Shown here: positions 1 through 4,903 of the stretch, piece after piece | How positions within the stretch are numbered: the first letter of the stretch is position 1 | Layout: every line of letters starts with the position of its first letter | DNA from: an uncultured Clostridia bacterium | GTDB lineage: Bacteria; Bacillota; Clostridia; Oscillospirales; Acutalibacteraceae | Direction: 5' to 3' | NCBI GenBank assembly: GCA_947165115.1 | Contig: CAMUZD010000149.1 | Span: 1 to 5,286, forward strand | DNA: 5,286 nucleotides | Made by a program: the position numbers and the translations under genes | The notes under the pieces: generated by a model | Database searches by the model: none | Told to the model about the DNA's origin: nothing | The model's input: the letters and a program-made list of their open reading frames with translations, nothing else

Positions 1-466
1 CTCTCTTATGGACCTTGGCATTTACTGCGTATATCCCGCGGTCGATTTATTCGGAATTCCGGATAAAATTACTGCCGACGCCGTGCTTTTAGACAGCGGA
101 GCGGATGCTTCGGGCTCAGTTTCGTTCAATTACGGTGACAAGTTGATTACCTTTACACACTCGAAAACGGGTCAGGATTATTCCGGCTCTGAAATCTTCG
201 GTGATGAGGGCACGATTCACATAGAATCCATCTCAAAACTGATAAATGTCTCTTTATATTATAAGAGTGGAGAAAAAGAGCTGATTATTCCCGAATATTC
301 CAAGCCGGAGCTTATGGGATTTGAGGCCGCTGAATTTGAAAAATTCATTAGAAATCCCGCGGATGATAAATACAAATTGTCAAGTAAAATAGCTTTACAG
401 GTCTGCAGACTGATGTCTGAGATAAGAGACGAGGCAAACATTCATTTCGGAGGAGAAAAAGCATGA
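1..466 (+). CDS. Gfo/Idh/MocA-family oxidoreductase, C-terminal half (5' truncated by window edge)
   Basis: The reading frame is open from the first bases (codons begin at base 2), so the ATG at position 8 is an internal Met, not the start. The opening residues SLMDLGIYCVYPAVDLFG match the start of the C-terminal alpha/beta domain of Gfo/Idh/MocA dehydrogenases, where the usual pattern is G-G-x-L-x-D-x-G-x-Y followed by a hydrophobic helix and L-F-G. The rest alternates beta strands and ends in the family's last helices (FEAAEFEKFIRNP, then an amphipathic helix to about residue 148). Some 154 residues are present of a usual 320-350. The N-terminal NAD(P)-binding Rossmann domain and the EKP catalytic motif would lie off the window. 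These enzymes oxidise or reduce sugars, polyols or related substrates in the cytoplasm. The LxDxGxY form resembles the dihydrodiol/xylose dehydrogenase-like branch, but the substrate cannot be told. The stop overlaps the next gene's start, so the two are probably co-transcribed. Confidence 0.88.
   Translation, partial: SLMDLGIYCVYPAVDLFGIPDKITADAVLLDSGADASGSVSFNYGDKLITFTHSKTGQDYSGSEIFGDEGTIHIESISKLINVSLYYKSGEKELIIPEYSKPELMGFEAAEFEKFIRNPADDKYKLSSKIALQVCRLMSEIRDEANIHFGGEKA
449..455 (+). promoter_or_regulatory. Ribosome binding site for the 203-residue membrane-anchored protein
   Basis: GGAGGAG lies seven bases upstream of the ATG at 463, inside the last codons of the oxidoreductase. With the ATGA stop/start overlap at 463-466 it fixes the start of the downstream gene and suggests translational coupling. 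Confidence 0.8.
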
Positions 467-1074
467 TTGAGTATTATAAATCGCACCCCGCACTGGCAGT
501 TTTGATGGCCGCACTGATTATTTTTGCAGTCATCGTTTTTATAAAGGCGGTTGTTTCGAGCGAAAAGCGCGCTAAGAAAAATCAGGAGATAATCAAAAAG
601 CTGGAAGCCGACAAAAAGCTCCGTGAGCGATTCACCACGCTCACTGCGGAACTCATTTCCTCTGCAGATCCTGTTGAACTCTTCAGAGGCGTTGGCTTTG
701 CCCTTCAGAAAAGAGTAGCGGATAAATCAGATATGAATGCCGAATTTGATACTTTGACGGAAGGGCAGAAATATATTTATTCAATGCTCCTCCTTGCCGA
801 TGAATCGGAGAAGGCGCTCAGCGATTTCTTCAAGGCAAACGGCAAGCCCGTGACGGAATATGCTCAGAAAGCTTGTTCTGCCGTTATCGGCGGGGAATTT
901 GCGGAAACCGTCAAATTCGAATATGATGCCTACGATTCCGATAATGAGGAGGTTTCCTGCATTCCCTCGGAAATTGACGAGGCCGATAAAAAAGCGGCGC
1001 CGTTCATTTCCGACGGCACCGTATCAAAGCTTATGGGCGAATATATCAAGGCGAATCCTGCCGAGTTTATATAA
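463..1074 (+). CDS. Uncharacterised protein with a single N-terminal membrane anchor
   Basis: Not recognised with confidence. The 203 residues start with a short polar stretch, then one hydrophobic segment at about residues 10-30 (LAVLMAALIIFAVIVFIKAV). A Lys/Glu-rich helix at about 33-60 follows and looks like a short coiled coil. The positive charges after the segment favour a cytoplasmic C-terminal domain. That domain is mostly helical to about 145, then acidic (146-175, many Asp/Glu), with a final helix. Residues 98-128 (LTEGQKYIY... then DFFKANGKPV) faintly recall the DMP19-type fold, in which an L-x-x-G-Q-R-x-x-Y helix precedes an FF-x-N-x-G motif; this is only a hypothesis. The gene overlaps the oxidoreductase stop by four bases and has a good GGAGGAG site. 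It converges on rsmI with an eight-base 3' overlap. It is clearly a real gene; its function is unknown. Confidence 0.8.
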   Translation: MIEYYKSHPALAVLMAALIIFAVIVFIKAVVSSEKRAKKNQEIIKKLEADKKLRERFTTLTAELISSADPVELFRGVGFALQKRVADKSDMNAEFDTLTEGQKYIYSMLLLADESEKALSDFFKANGKPVTEYAQKACSAVIGGEFAETVKFEYDAYDSDNEEVSCIPSEIDEADKKAAPFISDGTVSKLMGEYIKANPAEFI

Positions 1075-1082
1075 TCGCCTTG
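1047..1082. repeat. 8-bp inverted repeat around overlapping convergent stop codons; possible weak terminator
   Basis: CAAGGCGA (1047-1054) and TCGCCTTG (1075-1082) are perfect inverted repeats enclosing a 20-base loop that contains both convergent stop codons (TAA at 1072-1074 on +, TAA at 1067-1069 on -). On the + strand a run of six T follows at 1094-1099, eleven bases beyond the stem. It is closer if the ATAT pairs at 1043-1046 and 1086-1089 extend the stem. No T run follows on the minus strand. The large loop and distant T run make this a poor intrinsic terminator, but nothing else between these genes could serve as one. Confidence 0.3.
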
Positions 1083-1888
1083 TAGATATCTCCTTTTTTA
1101 AATCCGCTTTCCTTAGCCGCGATTTTTGCGGCCTCGGTTTTGCTTTCACCGCTCCCGACTAAGTCGAGAGCGTATTTTATTGCTTCCTCGAGAGTCATTG
1201 AGCCGGATTCACTCTTGTCTTTACCGGCAATAATCAGCACTATCTCGCCTTTGAGTGAATTATCAGCATATTTTGCGGCGGCTGAAACCAGATCTGTTTT
1301 GATTACTTCCTCGTGAATCTTGGTTATTTCCCTGACTATTGCGAGCTCCCTCTTGCCGAGCGCATAGGCAAGGTCCGCGAGAGTCTTTGAAAGCTTATGC
1401 GGTGCTTCATAAAAGATAATTGTTCTCTCCTCGTTTGTAAGAAATGAGAAAAGTTCCTTCCGCTCCTTTTTATCCGCGGGAGGAAAGCCTTCAAATACAA
1501 ACCGCCTTGACGGCATTCCCGAAATCGCGAGCGCGGTCGTGAATGCACAGGGACCCGGCACGGATTCCACCTGAATTCCGTTTTCAATGCAGAGCTTAAC
1601 CAGATCCTCACCAGGGTCCGAAATTGCAGGCATTCCCGCATCTGTTACGAGCGCGCAGTTTTCGCCTGCGAGAATTCTTTCAATTATATACGGCCCTTTT
1701 TCAAATTTGTTATGCTCAAAATAGCTTATCAGCGTATTCTTTATTTCAAAATGATTCAGCAGCTTCATCGTGACTCTCGTATCCTCCGCCGCTATGAAAT
1801 CGCAGGTTTCAAGCGCTTCAAGCGCGCGCGGTGAGAGATCGCCGAGATTGCCTATCGGAGTGCCGACCACATAGAGTTTTCCGCTCAT
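1067..1888 (-). CDS. rsmI: 16S rRNA (cytidine-1402-2'-O)-methyltransferase RsmI
   Basis: This enzyme uses S-adenosylmethionine to 2'-O-methylate C1402 in the decoding centre of 16S rRNA, within the 30S subunit. The 273-residue protein carries the whole family signature: GTPIGNLGD (9-17), AAEDTR (33-38), TDAGMPAISDPG (82-93), VPGP (110-113), EGFPP (133-137), YEAPH (160-164) and REITKIHE (186-193). This is the tetrapyrrole-methylase fold. A C-terminal helical segment (about 249-270, SKTEAAKIAAKESGFKKGDIY) is also typical. The length is normal for the family. I chose the ATG at 1888 because AGAGGTGA lies just upstream. A longer reading from a TTG at 1906 would add six residues, overlap the upstream gene and lack a good site. 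The gene is second in a two-gene operon, four bases after the TrmN6-like gene, and its 3' end overlaps the opposing gene by eight bases. Confidence 0.96.
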   Translation of the reverse strand: MSGKLYVVGTPIGNLGDLSPRALEALETCDFIAAEDTRVTMKLLNHFEIKNTLISYFEHNKFEKGPYIIERILAGENCALVTDAGMPAISDPGEDLVKLCIENGIQVESVPGPCAFTTALAISGMPSRRFVFEGFPPADKKERKELFSFLTNEERTIIFYEAPHKLSKTLADLAYALGKRELAIVREITKIHEEVIKTDLVSAAAKYADNSLKGEIVLIIAGKDKSESGSMTLEEAIKYALDLVGSGESKTEAAKIAAKESGFKKGDIYKAII

Positions 1889-1892
1889 TTTA

Positions 1893-1900
1893 TCACCTCT
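1893..1900 (-). promoter_or_regulatory. Ribosome binding site deciding the rsmI start; contains the upstream stop codon
   Basis: Read on the minus strand, AGAGGTGA is followed by TAAA and the ATG at 1888-1886. The TGA of the upstream methyltransferase (1895-1893) forms the end of this site, so ribosomes finishing the first gene stop on the second gene's site. This suggests translational coupling. Confidence 0.75.
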
Positions 1901-2624
1901 GTTCAAGCAGGTAATCTTTATATATTTCTTTCATTTCTTTGCTGTATTCATTTCCATCGCCGTAAACGAAAAGCTCGCTCTCGACCGTCAGTCCGCTCTT
2001 TCCGCCCCTTCTGCCTTCAACCAGCACCAGCCATGGCCTGTTTCCGGGGCGTTTTGCGACAAACCTGATTCTCTTCGGCTCGATTTTTGCCTTCTGCATC
2101 GAGACAAATAATTCGCACATTCTTTCGGGTCTTATGCACATACAAAGGCGACCGCCGAAATTCAGGAGATATGAGGCCGAGGCGCATATATCGTCAAAGT
2201 CACACATCGTGCCGTGCCTCGCGATTTTATCGGCTTCGCCGGAGCTGATTATTCCCGCTCCTTCAGCCGTATATGGCGGATTCATCGTTACAACATTCAC
2301 ACTGCCGGCGGGAATAATGCCTTTGAGTTCCTTTAAATCTGTATTTATTACTTCAATCTTTTCACTGAGATTATTGAGCTCAACTGCCGCTTTTGCCTGA
2401 ACGGCCGCCTTTTCGCTTATCTCGACTGCATATATCTTGTTAACTTCATTTTTGCACCAGATCAGGGGAATAATTCCGCAGCCTGTGCCGAGATCGCAGC
2501 AGATATCCTTTGCCCGTATCTGCGCGAAGTCCGCAAGCAGCACGGCATCTGTTCCGAATGTGTGTTCATCGGAGACAAGTACTGTAATGCCTGAGCCGAG
2601 ATACTCTTTTCTAAATTCTTCCAT
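1893..2624 (-). CDS. TrmN6-like tRNA (adenine-N6)-methyltransferase, COG4123 family
   Basis: A class I SAM-dependent methyltransferase of 243 residues, close to the length of E. coli TrmN6 (YfiC) and B. subtilis YabB. Those proteins belong to a family that methylates N6 of A37 in tRNA1(Val). Visible features in order: the family N-terminal FGTDAVLLADF (23-33), SAM-binding motif I DLGTGCG (44-50), an acidic residue ending strand 2 (AVEIS, 66-70), and the adenine-N6 catalytic motif NPPY (115-118). RHGTMCDFDD (136-145), the strand GGRLCMCIRPER (157-168) and a C-terminal E-Y-S-K-E-M-K-E-I-Y (226-235) follow. The ATG at 2624 follows GGTGA. The gene lies directly upstream of rsmI, as in Firmicutes where the yabB and rsmI genes are neighbours. 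Here the small GIY-YIG gene that lies between them in B. subtilis (yazA) is absent. The exact tRNA target is inferred from the family. Confidence 0.9.
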   Translation of the reverse strand: MEEFRKEYLGSGITVLVSDEHTFGTDAVLLADFAQIRAKDICCDLGTGCGIIPLIWCKNEVNKIYAVEISEKAAVQAKAAVELNNLSEKIEVINTDLKELKGIIPAGSVNVVTMNPPYTAEGAGIISSGEADKIARHGTMCDFDDICASASYLLNFGGRLCMCIRPERMCELFVSMQKAKIEPKRIRFVAKRPGNRPWLVLVEGRRGGKSGLTVESELFVYGDGNEYSKEMKEIYKDYLLEQR

Positions 2625-2628
2625 ATTA

Positions 2629-2633
2629 TCACC
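2629..2633 (-). promoter_or_regulatory. Ribosome binding site of the TrmN6-like gene
   Basis: GGTGA on the minus strand lies four bases before the ATG at 2624. It would pair with the AUCACC part of the 16S 3' end. It is weaker and closer than the GGAGG sites elsewhere in the window. Confidence 0.55.
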
Positions 2634-2639
2634 GCTTAT

Positions 2640-2667
2640 ATTATATCATCATATCGGCAAATTGCAA
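2640..2667 (-). promoter_or_regulatory. Sigma-A-type promoter for the TrmN6-like gene and rsmI
   Basis: On the minus strand, TTGCAA (2667-2662) is followed by a 16-base spacer and TATAAT (2645-2640). The -10 is extended: the nine bases read TGATATAAT. Transcription would start near 2633, giving an unusually short leader of about nine bases. This is the only good promoter upstream of the two-gene operon. Confidence 0.55.
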
Positions 2668-2678
2668 ATAATTTCAGG

Positions 2679-2707
2679 TTGTATTTTCTTTTAATATGAT
2701 ATATAAT
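2679..2707 (+). promoter_or_regulatory. Sigma-A-type promoter for the polytopic membrane protein
   Basis: TTGTAT (2679-2684), a 17-base spacer and a perfect TATAAT (2702-2707) point toward the gene starting at 2749. The predicted start is near 2714, leaving an AT-rich leader of about 35 bases. The promoter is divergent from the one at 2640-2667; the two -35 boxes are about 11 bases apart. Confidence 0.6.
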
Positions 2708-2736
2708 AAAATATCATTTACTAAATTATTAAAAAC

Positions 2737-2743
2737 GGAGGTG
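2737..2743 (+). promoter_or_regulatory. Ribosome binding site of the membrane protein
   Basis: GGAGGTG, a near-perfect Shine-Dalgarno sequence, ends five bases before the ATG at 2749 and supports that start. Confidence 0.8.
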
Positions 2744-2748
2744 CGTCT

Positions 2749-4233
2749 ATGAGCGCGGATAACAGGCTCGGCAAGGGCAGAAAAATCGCGAGTATAATTC
2801 TCGGCGCGCTTGTCTGCAGTTTTATGTGGAGAGTCCGCGGTGAGCACGGCTTCGGTTCCGCATTGGGACTTGCCGGCGTATTTACCGTCATGACCCTGCT
2901 CATCTTCGACTTCTACGGCAACAGGGCAAAAATCAAATATGAGCTTTTGCCTCTCGGATGCATCACCGCTTTTCTCGCGACTCCCGCCTGGGGAGTAGTT
3001 AACGGCCTCGCCGGCGGATATATGAGAAGCGGAGCGCCTTCGCCGGAAACGGGCGAAGAGCTTCAGTATGTTGTCAACGGTTATCACGGTCTGATTATGC
3101 TCCTGATGACAGGCTTTGCCCTCGTCTGCCTTTACGGAATCTTTACCGGCACGCTGTTTTCCGATAAAGAATACAAGTTTTATCATTACGCAATCTATGC
3201 CGCGGTGTTTCTCGCCGTTGTATATATCGCAAAAGCCACCTATGCTCATTATCTTGTAAAGCTTATCATTCCCGAAGCGGAAAAGAGTTTCACTCAGTTT
3301 GCCGCCGCGGAGGGCTTAGCATCCGCAAAGCAGGCATATCTTAAGTATTTCTTCAATTATTCGGGTCTTAAAAAACTGCTTTTCGGCAGAGCATATGCCG
3401 AATGTGTTGAGCATATTGCCTTCGCGAGCGGTGCGCTTGCGCTGATTCTGACTGCTCTGATAGTATTCAGAGACAAGATTACCGCACTTGTTTCGCTTAT
3501 TATAAATATTTTTGCCGCAATCGGCATAACGGTATCCGATATTTTCCTTATTTCAATCTCCGACAGCCGCGGCTCAATCCTTTACGGCAAGTCAATTCCA
3601 GCTTTCCTGAATATAAACTCCTGGGGGCTCTGGGAATATTTTACCGGCTTTTTTATAGGCTTCGGAATTATGTTGATAATAGCCCTACTTCCCGATAAGT
3701 ATTCTGCGGGCAGACATTACAAAAACGAGCCGGCAATAGCAAATAAAGCCATCCGTTTTGTTTATAATCTGCTCCTGACTTTCGGCTTTGCTCTGCTCGC
3801 AGTTCCCGTAAGAGCGGCAGGCCTGAGAATCGCAGATTTCCTTGAAGGGCTGAATGTAATTTCTCACAGCAAAAACGACCTTGTTTCATATATCGTAACG
3901 GGCGTTACCGGAGTTATCTGCGCCGCAGTGATTATTGCGGTTCTCAAGAAGAACATACTCGACAAGAATCTCCCGGTTCCCGTTCGTAAGAAACCGCTTG
4001 ATTTTGCTCAGGCGCTTCTGCCCGTATATATCATTATTATTCTGGTGATTTTCCTTATCCCCGATGCCGAAGGCATTTCCTTCGTCCGCGCAGGAATAAA
4101 AAACCCGGCGGCTGTGCCGTCAGGTCTTGATAAAGCGAATACATTTGCTGTTATAAGCGCTGTTCTTTCGCTTATTATTCTGTTTCCTCTGAAAAAACGA
4201 GAGAAGAAACATCACAGACACGGCGCGCAATAA
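2749..4233 (+). CDS. Uncharacterised polytopic membrane protein, about 12 transmembrane segments
   Basis: Not assigned to a named family. The 494 residues contain about 11-12 hydrophobic segments, at roughly 12-27, 37-56, 66-86, 112-132, 146-163, 223-240, 245-268, 293-313, 336-357, 380-398, 423-438 and 465-481. There is one large polar section at about 171-220 and a basic, His-rich tail (KKREKKHHRHGAQ). Two stretches look like functional sites, because charged or aromatic residues sit in or next to membrane segments. One is MWRVRGEHGFGSALG (26-40), of the form W-x-x-R-G-x-x-G-x-G. The other is NINSWGLWEYFTGFFIGFG (288-306). A Gly-rich WGVVNGLAGGYMRSG lies at 81-95. No transporter, flippase or glycosyltransferase signature is evident, and there is no signal peptide apart from the first segment. 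The gene is monocistronic with its own promoter and GGAGGTG site. Its last 59 bases overlap the opposing HAD gene. A transporter or lipid/polysaccharide role is possible but unsupported. Confidence 0.88.
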   Translation: MSADNRLGKGRKIASIILGALVCSFMWRVRGEHGFGSALGLAGVFTVMTLLIFDFYGNRAKIKYELLPLGCITAFLATPAWGVVNGLAGGYMRSGAPSPETGEELQYVVNGYHGLIMLLMTGFALVCLYGIFTGTLFSDKEYKFYHYAIYAAVFLAVVYIAKATYAHYLVKLIIPEAEKSFTQFAAAEGLASAKQAYLKYFFNYSGLKKLLFGRAYAECVEHIAFASGALALILTALIVFRDKITALVSLIINIFAAIGITVSDIFLISISDSRGSILYGKSIPAFLNINSWGLWEYFTGFFIGFGIMLIIALLPDKYSAGRHYKNEPAIANKAIRFVYNLLLTFGFALLAVPVRAAGLRIADFLEGLNVISHSKNDLVSYIVTGVTGVICAAVIIAVLKKNILDKNLPVPVRKKPLDFAQALLPVYIIIILVIFLIPDAEGISFVRAGIKNPAAVPSGLDKANTFAVISAVLSLIILFPLKKREKKHHRHGAQ

Positions 4234-4840
4234 ACTTTGCGCCCGCTTTAAGAAGCTCGTCTTCCGTGCCGTATCCCCACAGTGCGCCGCAGCCATCAAC
4301 ATCCGCCTGCACCGCGCCCTGCATATCGAGATAGCGGTCGCCGAGCATCAGCGCTCTGCTCTTGTCAATCCCGAAATGAGCAACAGCTCTCGTAATAAGC
4401 GAGCATTTTGATTCGGGATGTCTGTCGTCGAGAGGGCAGGCAATGTGATCGATTTTACCGGCAATGCCGTAATGCTCAAGTATCTGCGCGACAAACATTC
4501 CCGGCTTTGACGAAGTGACCGCGGTTTTCACGCCCTTTTCTTGAAGCAAGTCAAAGAATTCAAGCATACCGGGATAGAATTCAAGTTCAAACATTCCGCC
4601 CGCCGTGTAGTATTCCCTGTATTTTTTTACAGCGTTGACTGCGTCCTCACCCTTAAGCCCGAAGAAAACTTCAAAGGATTCGGTCAGGGGAGGCCCCATA
4701 AAATATCTGTGACCCGCATCATCGGGCATGGGAAGTCCGAAAGCGCGCGCTGCATAGTCCGCAGAAGCAAATATTCCTTTTGATGTGTCTGCTATTGTGC
4801 CGTCAAAATCAAAAAACACGGCGTCATAATTCTTTTTCAT
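4175..4840 (-). CDS. HAD-superfamily phosphatase, phosphoglycolate phosphatase / 5'-nucleotidase-like
   Basis: A cytoplasmic Mg-dependent phosphohydrolase of 221 residues with all four HAD motifs. These are motif I DFDGT (11-15; Asp11 nucleophile, Asp13 acid/base), motif II TSSK (109-112), motif III Lys145 (in PESKCSLI) and motif IV GDRYLD (167-172). The helical cap between about 18 and 85 (with FMGPPLTESF at 47-56) is a type C1 cap. MGPPL, and MLGDRYLDMQGA followed by GALWGYGTEDEL, are typical of the Gph/PGP subgroup that includes 5'-nucleotidase-like enzymes, so the substrate is uncertain. I chose the ATG at 4840 because AGGAG lies just upstream and a good promoter lies beyond it. A longer frame from a TTG at 4891 would run through that promoter and add 17 residues ahead of the family's normal N-terminus. 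The C-terminal 18 or so codons overlap the convergent membrane-protein gene. Confidence 0.92.
   Translation of the reverse strand: MKKNYDAVFFDFDGTIADTSKGIFASADYAARAFGLPMPDDAGHRYFMGPPLTESFEVFFGLKGEDAVNAVKKYREYYTAGGMFELEFYPGMLEFFDLLQEKGVKTAVTSSKPGMFVAQILEHYGIAGKIDHIACPLDDRHPESKCSLITRAVAHFGIDKSRALMLGDRYLDMQGAVQADVDGCGALWGYGTEDELLKAGAKFIARRVCDVSSLVFSEETE
4225..4242. repeat. 6-bp hairpin at the membrane-protein stop codon
   Basis: GCGCAA (4225-4230) and TTGCGC (4237-4242) are perfect inverted repeats with a six-base loop beginning with the TAA stop of the membrane protein. No T run follows on either strand, so it is not a standard intrinsic terminator. It lies inside the HAD coding sequence and may be incidental, or may only slow polymerase or protect an mRNA end. 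Confidence 0.25.
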
Positions 4841-4848
4841 AATCAGTT

Positions 4849-4853
4849 CTCCT
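4849..4853 (-). promoter_or_regulatory. Ribosome binding site deciding the HAD phosphatase start
   Basis: AGGAG on the minus strand, eight bases before the ATG at 4840. It lies between the promoter at 4863-4891 and the start, which excludes the longer TTG-initiated reading. Confidence 0.75.
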
Positions 4854-4862
4854 GTCGGAGTG

Positions 4863-4891
4863 ATTATATCATATCGCAAATACTTTTTCAA
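4863..4891 (-). promoter_or_regulatory. Sigma-A-type promoter of the HAD phosphatase gene
   Basis: On the minus strand, TTGAAA (4891-4886), a spacer of exactly 17 bases and TATAAT (4868-4863), with an upstream TG giving an extended -10 (TGATATAAT). It is the best promoter in the window. Predicted start is near 4856, so the leader is about 16 bases and just holds the ribosome binding site. Confidence 0.7.
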
Positions 4892-4892
4892 T

Positions 4893-4898
4893 GGAGTG
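4893..4898 (+). promoter_or_regulatory. Ribosome binding site of the aminotransferase
   Basis: GGAGTG, five bases before the ATG at 4904 (GGAGTGATAAT-ATG). It supports this start. I found no convincing -35/-10 pair for this gene in the 63-base divergent region. Confidence 0.65.
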
Positions 4899-4903
4899 AT
4901 AAT

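Noticed and set aside
860..1162. 100-codon plus-strand frame overlapping the membrane-anchored protein and the rsmI 3' end
   Set aside because: Out-of-frame shadow with basic, low-information sequence and no ribosome binding site.
2674..3249. 191-codon minus-strand open frame antisense to the start of the membrane-protein gene
   Set aside because: It is rich in Arg, His, Ser and Gln with no domain pattern, lacks a good ribosome binding site, and lies across the promoter and strongly coding N-terminal part of the membrane-protein gene. It reads as a shadow frame.
4182..4210. Imperfect hairpin (GTTTC-CTCT paired with AGAG-AA-GAAAC) in the convergent overlap
   Set aside because: A two-base bulge, a nine-base A-rich loop and no following T run on either strand; AT/GA-rich coding sequence explains it.
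4841..4891. Longer N-terminus for the HAD protein starting at a TTG
   Set aside because: The added 17 codons coincide with a TTGAAA-17-TATAAT promoter and the ribosome binding site of the ATG at 4840, and the family normally begins just before the DxDGT motif.
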